A stretch of DNA of 64,000 nt from Icerya purchasi (Eukaryota; Arthropoda; Insecta; Hemiptera; Monophlebidae): the NCBI GenBank assembly GCA_039619475.1, contig CM077116.1:255045440-255109439 (forward strand), given 5' to 3'. A model generated the notes under the pieces. That model was not told the origin of the DNA. It saw only the letters and a program-made list of their open reading frames with translations, and did no database searches. Shown piece by piece: positions 1-12,181 of the stretch; within the stretch, counting starts at the first letter, position 1, and each line of letters begins with the position of its first letter. The translations under genes and the position numbers were made by a program.

Positions 1-141
1 GTTTAAAATGCAAAAAAAACTGATTGTATTTTGATTTCTCGGATAAACTGCGTTCACAAATTGACATTTCATCGAACATCGTAAGAAATTATGAAAATTG
101 CGAATGATTTAACCCGTAAAATTCTACGTTAGTAACCGTAC

Positions 142-389
142 CTGCTTAATTCTGTAGACAAAAGGTTACTATGCGGACTAAATCGGATCGGATTTTTGTA
201 CATGCTGCAGATTAATCTTTCTCGGCAGCCTTCATCGTTGAATCCGAGCTGAGTAAATAAAGCGTCGATCTTTTGTAAAATAGGACTGTAGAACGGATCG
301 TAGGCTGTCAGTACAGTCGGATTGCCTTTCAAAGCTGCCGTTTGAGCTAGTGCCGTAGGCGGCTGCTTGCTTTTCCATACGTTTCCGTT
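142..389 (-). CDS. Exon C (3'-most seen) of an insect-type His/Pro/Tyr-rich protein gene
   Basis: This minus-strand exon begins after a good acceptor (tttgcag|AACGGA) at 390-391, phase 0, and ends either at a donor (CAG|GTACGG, cut after 142) or at an in-frame TAA just past it (129). It encodes about 82 residues with the core YDPFYSPILQKIDALFTQLG followed by a Cys pair in a CRERLICSMYKNP stretch and SNLLSTELSR. The conserved look, the two cysteines and agreement of phase with the exons at 1569-2075 and 7151-7380 make it a real exon. I recognise the layout from uncharacterised insect proteins but cannot name a family with certainty. No function is assigned; whether the protein ends here or continues left of the window is open. 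Confidence 0.7.
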
Positions 390-489
390 CTGCAAATGAA
401 AACACGTGAACATTATCGATTTATTACATATTGTAGTCAATTTAAGCATTATCAAGAAACCGGAAAAACTAAAAATAATAACGCAGTAA

Positions 490-522
490 ACTTAATAAAA
501 CTTAATAAAACTTAATAAAACT
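490..522. repeat. Short tandem repeat, 10-bp unit (cttaataaaa)
   Basis: Just over three perfect copies of cttaataaaa run head to tail, then cttttttg. It lies inside the B-C intron. Confidence 0.85.
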
Positions 523-837
523 TTTTTGTCGTAGCTGGAAAATGTCTGAAACTTGTAACAGATACGGAGAAGAAAAAAAGTGACGAAAACTCCTTACGGT
601 TTAATGTAATGGGAGCCAGTCCCGCGCATTCTTGATGAGATCACAGTGAATTAAAAGTTCTCTCTATTACGGATCTCTAATGGGCACCTGAAGAGAATAT
701 TGCGGGCTAGTTGCCTTGATCTTCTTTTACATATATTCACCAGCTGACTTACACTTAATATAGTACTTCGTATTTCACTTCAGTAGAAGTAAGCGTTCGG
801 GTCGGGACAAAAAATTACCTCCGCACCTTAATTAGTT

Positions 838-886
838 TACTAGATAATTAGCCTACTAGATAACTGGTCTACTAGATAATTAATCT
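838..886. repeat. Short tandem repeat, ~18-bp unit (ctactagataa...)
   Basis: Three imperfect copies of ctactagataaytrrtct in the B-C intron. The core ctag/tctag makes each copy partly self-complementary. Confidence 0.7.
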
Positions 887-1568
887 AGAGCTTCATGTAG
901 AGAAAAAAATTAGTCGCGATGAAGCGTTGCAAGTAAAATTAATTGCCGACCAGGTCTCAGCGGGTTTATTAAAAAAATGTCTTACCCAATATGAAAGAGC
1001 TTTATACGATCCGTGTAATTGTATAGTGATTAATAGGAACTTCCTAATAATACTGCACAGCGCCGACCTACAATTACATCGCGACTAGTCTACCCCGAGC
1101 TTAACTATAAATACGGAGTGTGTAAATAACTAGCCAAGTTACAAACTGATAATACCATCAGATACTTTTAATCTCCTAATACTTTTTTCTCTTACTTTTC
1201 TTCTTTATCAGCCATTTCGGGCGCGTTCTTTCGTCAGTTTTTCGTTTCTTAAGTTAATAATTCGTCTTCGAGTCGGTCGTATTCGGATTAAAAGTAAGGA
1301 AATTGAAGCACCTTTTGATAATTATGAAACATTTCTTCTCGAACATACGATTAAATTGAGCCACATTAGAAACGATTTTAACGGAAATTCTGAATTATTT
1401 TTCAACAACACATTGTATTTTATTAAATAGAGGTAAAACAGTCATCTATTGTACGGAGCATGTGTATCGAAAGAAAAAAAAACGCGAAATGTAAATGCAA
1501 AATGAATAGTAGATTTTGAGAAGGTGAACTGCGCTCAAACTGAAAAAACGAGAATGAACTTTTAGTAC

Positions 1569-2075
1569 CTTTACTTTCTTTACATTCTGATTGAAAGTCG
1601 GATCTTTGTACGAGGGCATTCCGGGTGCACTAGGATAAGCAGAAATTCTCGTATTGTAAACATTATTGCTAGCTCCTACGGCGGTAGCGGGATATTTGTA
1701 ATTTTGTTCGGCGTACGGACTGAAAGCTTGAGCTTGAGCGGAAAGCACTCCGGGTGATTCAGTACTGGCGTAGAAGTCTTTCAGACCCCAACTAGCAAAT
1801 TCGTCGCCGTGCTGTTGCAACTTTCCGACGTCGTTTTTGTTGTAATATTCGTCTGTCGGAGCAGCAGCGGCAGTATTGCTATAGCTGCCGAAACTATCGT
1901 GCGTCGGATGATCATCAGGGCCATAAGACGAATCGATGGACGGATAATCGTTCAATAACGAAGGCGATGGCGGATAATCTTCTTCCTCGTGGGTGCCGTA
2001 GTGTGACGGTTTATGCACAGGAACTGGAATCGGTACTGGTACCGGAACTTTTATATGATGGTGATGATGTTTCAC
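1569..2075 (-). CDS. Exon B of the same insect gene: His stretch, PV repeats, Tyr/Ser/Pro-rich region
   Basis: The acceptor cttttcag|GTGAAACAT ends at 2076-2077 and the exon opens in phase 0 with VKHHHHHIKVPVPVPIPVPV, a histidine run followed by a PV repeat, then a low-complexity Tyr/Pro/Ser/Asp region (about 169 codons) ending near DPTFNQNVKKVK. The donor is AAG|GTACTA (cut after 1569); an alternative AAA|GTAAAG six bases earlier keeps the same phase. His-rich plus PVPVPV tracts are typical of insect secreted or cuticle-associated proteins, but that is inference. It joins exon A in phase 0, giving a continuous HHHK-VKHHHHHIK junction, which is strong support for the model. Unusual only in its low complexity. 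Confidence 0.75.
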
Positions 2076-3239
2076 CTGAAAAGTAAACAATAAATAAGGA
2101 AAAACGCTATTAGAAAAACAAATAACTAACGAGTGTCGGTAAAAGAAATTTCATTTTAGCGAAACTATAAGCTCGGAATTTCAGAATTTGCATAAATAAT
2201 AATTGAAAGAAAAAAAAAAGAGAAGGACAAAAAAATTAAGGGATCGAAGAGAACAAGGCCCAATAAAGAGCAGTCTTGTAAATTCTGCAGTTTAAGTACC
2301 ATTTAAAAAAAATCTGAACCGATCTGATTTAGAGGTAAAATAATACGTCTATATCTAAAGTATTTAAAGAGATTAAGAGATTAAATATTTTAATTGTTTT
2401 TTTTTTTTTTTTTTTAATGTTTCTGTTTGTTTTTATTGCCATTTTTTTTTTTTTTTTAAACAGAGTTATACGTGTTTTTTTTATCTTTTTCAGGCTCAAC
2501 CTTTAATTTTTTATAACGATTTTAATGGTTCTTCGTGCACTTGAAAGTGGAGCTCTCATAAGTTATTATTGATAAGTCTCAACGGTCTATTTAAAGAAAA
2601 AGACTCTCCCTTTAAGAAAATTTTTGTTAATATAACAAACGGTATACTTCCAATATGTTATTTACTATAGAAACGGAGATTGAAAATAAAACTAATTTTA
2701 TAAAATGTGTCGAAAAATTAAAAATAACGTCAAATTTTAATAAAGGAAACAAATTTAAAGCATCTCAAAGCAACCTGTTTGTAAGCTCGTCACTGACGGA
2801 ACTATTACGTGCCCTAACATTAACGCGTACAATTACCACCACAATGCGGGATGATTCAAATGATTATTTTTATTTATCAGAAAGTGTACCGAACAAAAGT
2901 GGTGATCCTAGTACCATTGAGTTCCAATGAATGGCGGTACTCAGTAGTCATTAAAGTAAACATTAAAAAAAAGGAGAATATACATAGTCGGATAAAAATT
3001 AGCCAAAAACCTTTCATTAGAATTTAGGGAAAATATGAACTAAAAAAAAAAAAATTTAAAATGAAAGGGCTAATGAACGTACGTTAATTTATGTAAATGT
3101 AAATTCAAATTAATTGAAACCCGCCAAAGCTCCATGTACAAGTATTACGTCTTAACGTTATAATTTTGAACTAATGTCCAGTTTTATGGAGCACTTATTT
3201 TCGGTTGGTCTTTTAGACGAAATAAAATTGTTTTAGAAA

Positions 3240-3600
3240 CATCGACTCCAAAATTTTCTCTAGAAATTTAAAACGAATGTACTAAAAAGTCTAAAAAATA
3301 ATTGCTCGATAAAAGATAATTCAAAGTAATATATTTAAAAGGGGGGATGGATATTAAGCTTATTTTGAAACATGTCGGCGCACCTAATTCAAAGTGTTCT
3401 TTATGTTTTCACAATAGCTGGCTTATAGAGAATGAGTGATCGTATTGTTATAACCATTTAATATTGGATTTTTAATTGTTGTAATTTAAATTTGGAGTCG
3501 ACTATAAAAGGTATTAAATGACAATTGTAGTAACTCCTTAAGGTAGTATATTTTACTCGGTTACCAGTAGCACTTAGAAAAGGAATAAACATAATCTACA
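3240..3600. repeat. Diverged copy of the fold-back repeat family
   Basis: The segment with actaaaaagtctaaaaaata and taattcaaagtaatatattt closely matches 13150-13235, and its second half (gtgatcgtattgtta...gttgtaatttaaatttggagtc) matches 13440-13510. Both resemble the arm sequence of the better preserved copies at 30843 and 43711. Ends are not defined. Confidence 0.5.
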
Positions 3601-4741
3601 TTCGAGTTTGCAAATTAAAAAAAAAAAAAAAAGAATCCATTTTTTGCTTCTTTGAAAGTGTAAAATAATTTCGAATACGCAAAAAGGATTCTCCTTGTAT
3701 ATTTAATTTTTTTTAAAATTCCGAAAAAGGATTTGGGGCAAGGTTAGTTGATTTTGTAGTTGATTTTACCGAAGCGCTTTGTTTTCTGTACCGCTGTTAA
3801 TCATGAGAACCAGAAATTTTTTTTTTTTGATATCACCGATGTTGATCTTCGTTGCCGGTGAATCAGCAGCACTGAAACTTTCACTGTTGCTTACGAAGGA
3901 CGCATTTACTAGGAGATAAATTCACTTTGTACAAATTTGTCTTACTGCCGTACTTGATCCTCATTTGGGAGCTTCGTATGAACTGATTACAGCGGCTATG
4001 TTATGTAAATAGATTCATATTCGAGGCACGCTCACAAAGGAAAATCCGATCGAGCCTTTTATGTGATTTTATGATGCACATTTTATGAATTTAAAGTTTT
4101 GACTCTGAAATTCAGCGTAATATTCATTTCCTTCTATTCACAAAATGGAATAATCTAAAACGCAGAAAGAGCATGTCGATCGAGAGCCCACAGAAGCTAC
4201 AATTAGATATTTATTCTGAATACAATGTGCCTGTAATAGATGCAGCGATAATATACGGCGATTGATAAACTTTTTTAGAACTTGTTTTTGACGGGAAAAA
4301 TCTTCATAATTCTGCACTGGTATCCCTACTCGTTCAGATATGGACACATTTCTTCGGGTGAAGTAACAATACACTTTTTTTTTTGATCAGCTCTGATCAC
4401 GTGACCTTTTGAACTGATTGCAACATTATTAAACAAGTACAATCACCGAGGGCGTGTCTGATCTGCGCAGGCATGAGTGATGATTGTCCGCGTCAAGATT
4501 ATTTATCTGTTTTTAATTATTTTTTGCTACAGTCGAATCTAGTTGTTCCGGTCACAACCACAATGGAGAGAGCTTTCGTAGACTTATTTGTATCGTTTTA
4601 GTGCGAAGTCGTGAAAAACGCTGAAAACTACCGAACAACGTGATTAAAACTAGGAGCAACACTGCGAAGGTCGATACTAGAATAATTTATAAATTGACTT
4701 CTTTATTATAAGGTAAATATATAGGCGGGCAAGAGAATCAG

Positions 4742-5015
4742 TGACCGATCATGTGTTCTTTGAGTGCTTTGCTCTTTCGGTGGAGCGCTCGGCTCTTTAT
4801 TCCCACTTGCTTGGGCTGGGGCTTCTTGCTCCTTTTTGTGCTCGTTATATCCTGTCTTTTCCTTCTACACTTATTATCCCCTCCATTGTTTCCTTCTTAT
4901 TAGCGATAGCTGATCGCCTCACTGTATAACTTTCGTTTTCCCTTAATTGTTTCTGGGTGAAGGTCCTCGGTTGACGAGCCTAATTAAAAGAAAGAAAGAA
5001 AAAAAAAAAAAAAAA
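4742..5015 (+). mobile_element. LINE 3' end, 5'-truncated (C-terminus of ORF2 plus 3' UTR and A-rich tail)
   Basis: Frame 4741-4929 reads TDHVFFECFALSVERSALYS and ends ADRLTV-stop, matching the C-terminus of the longer copies at 5832-6167 and 52456-52905 (DHxxFEC...ER...SFIxxIADRI). The 3' UTR (gtttctgggtgaaggtcctc, ggttgacgagcc) is shared with the copies ending near 46610 and 52980, and it closes with agaaagaaag plus poly(A). An imperfect flanking repeat (agagaatcagtga at 4732, agagaacgagtga at 5016) may be the target-site duplication. The element belongs to the RNase H-bearing I/Jockey/R1-like group of non-LTR retrotransposons; it lies antisense in the intron. Confidence 0.75.
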
Positions 5016-5507
5016 AGAGAACGAGTGATTTTGGAGAACATTTTTTATCGGTTCTTTTTGTATTTTCTTTAGGCTGCAAAATTTTAAGCGATAAAGTTTC
5101 GATTTATCTTGAAAATCTTCCACTGCATGTAAACCATTCTTAAACCTTAAACATATCCGGAAACGATTTTTAAATAACTCCCCCCCCCCCTTTCAGTGAT
5201 AGAAACTCGCTAAAAATTTTAAAGTAAAGAATCAATTGTCATAAAAAAAAATTTAAATAAATATTTTTAGATTTAAAAAGCTAAGAACTTGGGATTGCAA
5301 ATAAGCGCGAACTACACTAAAATTGTCTCGACTAACTGACTTTTCATTATGCTAACATTAAAAAATTCGATAAAAAGTCGATATTTGTATAACTTTTTTT
5401 TTTTTTTTTTTGCTACATACTACCGCGTTTAACAAAAGCTTTTTTAATGTGAAAAGTATGAAAAGTATCGGCTACTAACCAAATTAATTGATCTGCATTT
5501 ACTAAAG

Positions 5508-6262
5508 TGTATTGCAGGCGATTTCATCTCCCTTACCGTTGCCCTCTTTTGAACCTTTCGTTCTCCTTATTCGCATTCACGAATTATTCCTGTTCCGTTC
5601 GATCCAAACTGATTTATTGTGGATTCCTAGCCATGCTGGAATTGAGGATAATGAGGTGGCTGATTCCTTGGAGCTTCCAATGGACATACTCTTCATAAAT
5701 TTTCTGCTCACAATATTAATCATATATCCAGACAGTTCCATATTACATTACGGAATGATATTTATTTTTCCGTTTTTCTCCAATCCGAATTCCTTTTATC
5801 TTTCCGTCCAGCCTTTACCTTCTCTGACCAGTTGGACAAATTTCCTTCTCTTTGTCGTCCGATGATCACTGCCATATGTCGCCTTCGTTTCGGTCATACC
5901 TTTCTCCCTTCGTCACTTTTTCGTTTTTCCCTCGTCTCTTCTTCGCGGTGCTCTCTTCATCCGGAAGATTTCTTTTTTCTGTGTGATATCAATCCCGTCC
6001 TCTTCGAATGTTCCTTACTTTCTTCAGAACGTCCTCTCTTTTATTCACAGCTTTTTGGTCTTCCCACTCAATACGATGATTCTTATGTTCTCTCATTTCC
6101 TTCCTTGTCAGCTATTCCTATTCTAGCTTCATTCATTCAATCAATCTCGCGCCAGATTAAAATCTAATATATTATTCTCCTTTCGAGCTATTACTTAGAT
6201 TCCTTGGTTGATTGAGCTGTTGCTCTTCGTTAGCGTACCCATAAAAAAAGAAATATCTGATA
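5508..6262 (+). mobile_element. LINE fragment: RNase H end plus C-terminal region, frameshifted
   Basis: Frame 5512-5700 holds the RNase H C-terminal signature LLWIPSHAGIEDNEVADSLE. A frameshifted continuation (5832-6167) reads ITAICRLRFGHTFLPSSLFR, then CSLHPEDFFFLCDINPVLFE with Cys/His spacing like a degenerate zinc knuckle, ending ISRQIKI-stop. The tail is cccataaaaaaag. The homologous better-preserved copy is at 51617-52983. The element is dead (5' truncated, frameshifted) and lies in the intron, antisense to the host gene. Confidence 0.75.
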
Positions 6263-7150
6263 ACTTTATACGGCAAAAATGGGTTTGGGCAAAGTGAAAA
6301 ATTTGTTTCCTGTACGAGTAACATCATTCATTTCATCTATCCCAGTGCGGGGGGGGGGATGCGGTCACACAGCGCATTATTCAAGAGTGCACAGTTGTTC
6401 TTCGTCTTATTTATTCCGGGGGATAGTTCCATGCCTTTTACGGACATCTACTACCCCCGCTTCTCTATTCGTCAATCGAGAATAGTTTTGTCTCTGCGTC
6501 GAATTCCCAAAAGAATCTGAAACATTTGTTTATCACTAATTTCTTCCAGCATCAATCTGTTTGTGCGGAACTTTAACATATTCTCTCGATCTTTTCCTAT
6601 AAGCCTTAATTTTGAACGATTACAGCCGTTCATTGTCTGGGGTTTCTTTACCGACCAACTTTCAACGTAGCAAAAAATGAGGTATTATGGAGTATTTAGA
6701 AAAAACGAATACTAATTACGTACTTCAGGAGGATGTTTACTTTTGAAGAATTCGTTTCCAAAATTATTTCGTTAGCTTAATTTACACACGTTAATACAAA
6801 CGAAAAAAGTTCTTAGAAATTGGTGAGAAAATATCATAATGAGAACTACATGAAACGTCGCAAATCGTTCACTATACGGAATATGTTTCGGAACTAGATC
6901 ATTTGACCGATTTAATATTATTCACTTCTTTCGATCGCTTAAAATGATTCGTAATAATAATTCCATCTGGGAGTAAGAAAAAAGTTTACTTAGAAAGCAG
7001 TTTCACGCTGCATGCAGTCTAAAAATGGATCAGATGTTCGCTAAGATGCCGTTTATTTTTCAAAATTATACATCAAAGCAACATCGAAATAAAGCTGACC
7101 ATCCGTAATGGAGCTAATTCTACCGTAACGAAAGACAGTTTAATACTCAC

Positions 7151-7380
7151 TTTATGATGATGGAAGTGTAGTTTAGAAGCGTGCGCGTGGTAGAACGTAC
7201 ACAGCTTGAATAGATGGACCAACGGTGGGAAAAGAAATAGCAGAGTTTTTAATAATAGCTTCTTCGCGTGGTTAACTCCGATCAGAAATGGTAACACGTA
7301 CATGATTTTAATCTTGATCAACTTGATTATGAGCAGTAGGGCCAGAAAACTGGTCAGCAGTTTCTTTTTGAATACTTTGT
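7151..7380 (-). CDS. Exon A of the same insect gene: hydrophobic Leu/Ile-rich segment with His-rich tail
   Basis: Minus-strand exon from acceptor tttcattttcag|ACAAAG (AG at 7381-7382, phase 1) to donor AAA|GTGAGT (cut after 7151, phase 0). The 76 codons give KVFKKKLLTSFLALLLIIKL, further hydrophobic LPFLIGV and KKLLLKTLLFLFPPL blocks, then HASKLHFHHHK. The alternating Lys and Leu/Ile blocks are amphipathic or membrane-associating. The exon joins exon B across a ~5.1-kb intron in matching phase. The upstream exon, expected to carry the start codon and a signal peptide and to end in phase 1, was not found with confidence. Membrane association and secretion are inference. Confidence 0.7.
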
Positions 7381-7599
7381 CTGAAAATGAAATTACAAAA
7401 CCGATTAAAATAAACCAAAAGCAATATATAAAGGCTAACACTCACACTGTAACTCGATTTTTTTTTAAATTTTTTTATTTAATAAAATAACGCATAAACA
7501 CTAATTAATAAATTATATAAATATGCCGACTAGAGTTTGATAATGGTGACATTAAAATTAAAATAGTATCGTGTTGTTTAATTGGTCCGGCGTTGCTGC

Positions 7600-8460
7600 C
7601 GCTCAAAGTCTTTAGAAGAAAGACTCTTCACAATCGTCTCTACAGCTACTGCCATGGTCGAAAAACGTCGACCTTTCAGCTCTTAAGGCAAACAATTCGT
7701 TTGTCACGTCAACCGTTCATTCTTTTCCGGGCCAGGAATATACCGCCGTTGTAACATGAAGTGACGCACTGTCACGATGCAACTTATTTAAGCGGAATGT
7801 GAATGTTTTTTCGCTTTTTCCCACGTTTTTTGTGAATATCTTTTATCAGTTTGCTTCAGAACATCAATGTTATAGGCTGTAGTGGTGACCTTTGCGAGTG
7901 TACAGCATGAAATAGTTTTTTTTTTGCAACTCGCAGCTGTCACGGTTCTCACGAAAATATCTTACTGGTGGTGTCACAGTGTTCTCCGGTTTTTTCAAGT
8001 CTCCATAGGTTTCCGAAGGAGCTTATCCAAACATAAAACTCATTCCGGTAATGTTCTTTAGTGATCCGTTGATCATCTGATATTTGGTCCGCCAAAAGAA
8101 AAAATCTACAGCTTCCAGCGCGCATTTTGAGCAGTACGCGACAAAGGTGTGACGTCTTTATTGAAATGAGAAAATTTTACTAATCCACCGGGCGCACGAT
8201 TCTTAGGAAGTCACTGTTAATGGAAATTTTCGCGATAGTCCCATACCAAATGCGAATAGCGAGTTTCTTCAAAACTTCTACGACCACTACGATATTAGTT
8301 AACTACACAGTGGATACTAGTCGTCTCCTCAGTACCACTACATTTTGCTTCTGCCCTATGCCGTTCTTGATGAACCGGTCGTAACTGCGAAATTTCGTTC
8401 CTACAGGTTCGCGTTCATCGTATCGCAATGTCTGGAAACGAGCGCGTTGTTCCCTGATGC
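7600..8460 (-). pseudogene. Possible decayed mariner-like transposase relic
   Basis: No open frame survives. Translating the minus strand in pieces gives KVTTTAYNIDVLKQTDKRYS and, shortly downstream in another frame, LHRDSASLHVTTAV (7744-7782). This resembles the 'tvta.yY..vLk' and 'HxDxAxxH' region of mariner-type transposases. The upstream part (KFRSYDRFIKNGIGQK) could be the helix-turn-helix end. The third acidic motif and terminal repeats are not visible, so this is a weak call. Confidence 0.3.
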
Positions 8461-8870
8461 TGATTTAGTATATTAATCGTTCAATATCATAAGTGGGGGT
8501 GTTCCTTACCTCTTGAACGTGTTTCAAATCTCTAGCCCGGTGCTTATTTTTCTTCTCCGGTTTTCTCCAGGTTCTCTCGTTTTAAACTCGTTTCCGAAAT
8601 GTGCATTAAATATTTTTTGGAATTCGTTATAATATCGGTTCCGAATTTTTTTAAGTTTATTTTCTGACGTTCTCTGGAACGATAGCAATGATATTGGTAC
8701 AAAAAACAGGTGGGATCGACCTTTTCATACCGAAGGACCATTTTGTATTACTTAAGTTTACATCGCAAGCTGCGCAGTAATGTACGTCTTTAATTATATG
8801 ATAAGTTATATATTTTAAAACCTTAATTCTTTAATATGATATTGTCAAGATTAAATATTAAAAAACTATA

Positions 8871-9129
8871 GTGTTAAGGTGCTTGGCTACCAACTCAGAG
8901 GTCACGGGTTCGAGACTTGTCTCGTCCCGGATCCAAGTCGCTCCCAAGTTTACCCAGTTTGAAATAGTTGGGTACCAGCTGGGAAAGTAAAGGCGGATCC
9001 CAAGTAGAAAGGAACTGACCCCAGTATTCTCCTTAGATCCGCGAGATCCTTAAGTACATTATGAAAAGCTTAATTACACAATCCATGATACCTTATCAAG
9101 GATATCCATGGGACTTACTTTACTTTACC
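8871..9129 (+). mobile_element. tRNA-derived SINE, copy 1
   Basis: The head gtgttaaggtgcttggctac ... cacgggttcgagacttg looks like the 5' part of a Ser/Leu-type tRNA, with an A-box-like gttaaggtgcttgg and a B box ggttcgagac. A tRNA-unrelated body follows (ctcccaagtttacccag, ggaactgaccccagtattct, ccttagatccgcgagatcct). It ends in a short tandem tail (cttactttactttacc). The same body occurs at 17433-17692, 29240-29395 and 31990-32115. RNA polymerase III promoter boxes are visible; activity is not implied. Confidence 0.8.
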
Positions 9130-11104
9130 ATAGTATATATGTGGTTTCTTATAAATATATTTTAATTACAATTTGTTTAGAAAAACAAAAATAAAATAAA
9201 ATAGGAGAAAACTATAAGAATTGTAAAAATAATTTTCGTTATTTACGAAAAGAAAAAAAAAATAATGTACGCTAGAATGGTTAAAAATGAAAAACGAAAT
9301 TTTATTAATAAAACAGTACGTTTATAATTAAATGGAAATTTGGATTTTTAAAGTAGTTCTTAACAAGTAGCTTTTCAAAATCGATTTTTTTTTTAAGGTT
9401 TTTCCATATTTAATAAATGTTACAGATGATTATGGGGTCTCAATCGATTTCTGTGCAAAAATTTCAACGACTTACGAATGTCGAAAAAGTGCTTAAGCAA
9501 GTGTGCGCAAGTACTACCAAATATCGATTCGCGATATAGTGAAGTTGGTTAATTCCGGATATTTTCACCCGATACTAATTTCCGGGAACCTCCATTCCCG
9601 CCTCTTTTCCCTACTGTAGAGAAGAACCATTTTGTAGACCGCTCGGTTGTTCTAATTGGCTCGCTGCACCCCGAAATGTTCACAATCGTTTATAGAAGTG
9701 AAATGAATTTCAGGTAGTAAAATTAATACGAAAAAATACATTCATTAATATTAGGGAACTTTTGATTACTGTAATTTATAATTACTAACTAATATGCCTC
9801 GTTTGAAGTTTGTTATTTATCGATTTGTTTCGTTGTGAAGCGATATTTTTCTCTGTAGTTTGTTTTTTCGGGGGGAAAAAAAAATATTCATGTTGCATTC
9901 AAGGGTGTCGCCAGCCGATAATGAGCCAGGGGAGAGCAAGATGATAGAAAGAGCGTATGAGTTATAGGAAAAGTAAAGACTTAATATTTCATTAAACAAG
10001 AATAAAGTCTTAATTAAAACATAATATTCGCGGGTTTCTGGCAAATTGTTCTACGACTTTACGATAAAAGTCTTCCAAATTGTCCATGAATGAATACTAA
10101 AGTTTCGAGGCTCCAGGGGGGCAACTGCCACTCCTTGGCGACGACCACGGTTGCACTTTCGTTTGAATTACCGGCGGTGTAGTTGATTCGGCGGATGAAG
10201 AAATTATCCCTCCCATTTCATTTAAACTAGCTTCCCTAGATTATTTCTAACTAACCTTCTGTCTATAGAGTCGTTTTGATCGATAGATCTGAGTTTCTTA
10301 GAGGTTCGGAAGAATTTAATCGAAGTACATATTTTTAAGATATATTCATCGTCGCTATTTATCCGGGGGAAAACTTCCTCCTTTACCAAGTATCGGAAAC
10401 AATCCAGTTTCATTCTCGATCGTTCTTATGAAGATTTGCACGAGTTGGTAATACACGATCAAATCTGCGGAATTTAAAATATTTCATAATGTGTTAAACT
10501 ACACGTCAGATCTGGTAACATTTATTTCGCGCGAAAACGATTTGCAATAGCGGGAAAATGGTATTTCCATCGATAAGCATTTTTATTCTTGGCTGCGCAA
10601 TTCTTTGAATTTCGAATGAATCGTAATATCCTCAAAGATCTGTATTTGCATTCCACTCTGCTCTCCTAATGATAAAGCCTCTTTTCCGGAGGGGGGGAAA
10701 AAATAACGGAAAAGTACGCGAGCATTCAAACCTGCATCACTCTTAAACCCCGCGAAAAAAGTTATCATTAAATTAAATTTCTTCTCCTAGATTTTCTTTC
10801 GCAATCCGGAAAATTATATAAAATACAGAATACCTAACGCGTTTTATTTCATTCATAGGCAAAGTTATATCACCTCCATTTCGCTAAAATAGTTACAAAT
10901 ATGGCCAGTAGCTAGAAATAATACATATATGTTTGTGTGCCATTGGTAATTCGGCTCTTACTCTTAGCTGAAGACCGTTTGAACTCTCCTAAAACGTTGC
11001 TACATGTATAAAATTTCTAGAGTTAGCTGCTATATTCGTCATTATATTTAAATATTTATAAATATTCATCGGTATTTTTTTTTTTTTATCGTACTTTATC
11101 TCGC

Positions 11105-11106
<2 letters not shown>

Positions 11107-11141
<35 letters not shown>
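11107..11141. repeat. (TA)n microsatellite
   Basis: Uninterrupted alternation of ta for about 34 bases. Confidence 0.95.
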
Positions 11142-12159
11142 TTTGTAGGAGCGTCGTATATTATATATCTCAGCCGGTGCAACAAAACTGGTGATCAATT
11201 CGGGACAAAACCGGTTAACGTCCTCGTTCAATTTGCTAATTTCATCTGCTCAGACTTTTCTTATAAATCGCGAGCATAAAGGGACATGAAGGGAACGGGT
11301 CAATTTGCCGACATTAATTTCATAGTTTGGGACGGTCTCGGAATGGGTAAATTTATTTCATTTATTGCCGCTGTTAGCATAGAATGGTGAAAGTTGGCCG
11401 CGAAAGCTGGGAAGAAACGAAAACACATGTTACACTAATTTGCTAGTCATGTCGCGTAAAAAGCCGTCGTTCCGAGTACAGATTTGAAAGATATGAAATA
11501 AATGACGATATAGACGTTCAGTGATTTATCTCTTACTGCCATTGTTGACGGGGATCTTCGCCGTAGTAATTCGTACTTCGCTGTCAGCGTATGCGATGAA
11601 CGCTCGGAAGACAATGTTTGCGCCTGCTTCTCGCTATCAGAAAAGGTCATCCATCAGAATGATGAAATTTGGCTTATAATTTTTCTTAATTACGTCACGT
11701 TGGAGATCATTGACAGCTGGTTGAACAACAACGACTATAGGAAAACGGGGCTTCGACATGGCTGGGGAACATCTTATCGCCGCTGTCGCAGTCAAGTTCG
11801 GCGAATTCCTCAAATTATTAATGCCGAATATGTGCCGGTAGTTGAATTCGTTTTTGTCATTGTCGAACCGTATAATTATGCCAAATAATGGAAATATATT
11901 CGCCCGTCACCAATGTGTAACGGATAACGTGCCACGCGACACAGCTCTTCTAAAAATCACAACTGCTACAAAGAGAACTTGTGGTCAATTTCCATTTTCG
12001 CTCGGAAGCGTTGTACGCGGTTGGTGAAAGGTACTGCCTGAGGTCGAGACTCGCCGTATTTCAAAGGGTCGAGGAACTTTTAAAACTATCCGTTAAAGGT
12101 TTCTTTTGTCTTTGTCGGCCCTTACCTTTCGCGCATCATCGTATATCACATTAATCAAG

Positions 12160-12181
12160 GTGGGCCAGTTGGCCCGCCTAA
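12160..12181. repeat. Short GC-rich palindrome
   Basis: aggtgggccagttggcccgcct: ten-base arms around a central gt; every arm pair is Watson-Crick except one G-T. It stands out in AT-rich surroundings, and no gene is nearby. Confidence 0.6.

Larger units (their letters stand above)
390..1568 (-). other. Intron between exons B and C
   Basis: Non-coding spacer bounded by a donor at 1567-1568 and an acceptor at 390-391. It contains two small tandem arrays (about 490-522, unit cttaataaaa; about 838-886, an 18-19-bp unit built on ctactagataa, three copies). I see no other gene or element in it. Confidence 0.6.
2076..7150 (-). other. Large intron between exons A and B
   Basis: About 5.1 kb between matched splice sites. 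It holds homopolymer tracts (2398-2415, 2440-2458), a diverged fold-back repeat (about 3240-3600) and two LINE 3' fragments (4742-5015 and 5508-6262) inserted antisense to the gene. The remaining parts (2100-3230, 3600-4730, 6265-7150) show nothing I can name. Confidence 0.5.

Noticed and set aside
2655..2930. 91-codon plus-strand frame
   Set aside because: It lies within the intron of the host gene on the opposite strand; no domain, and the composition equals the surroundings.
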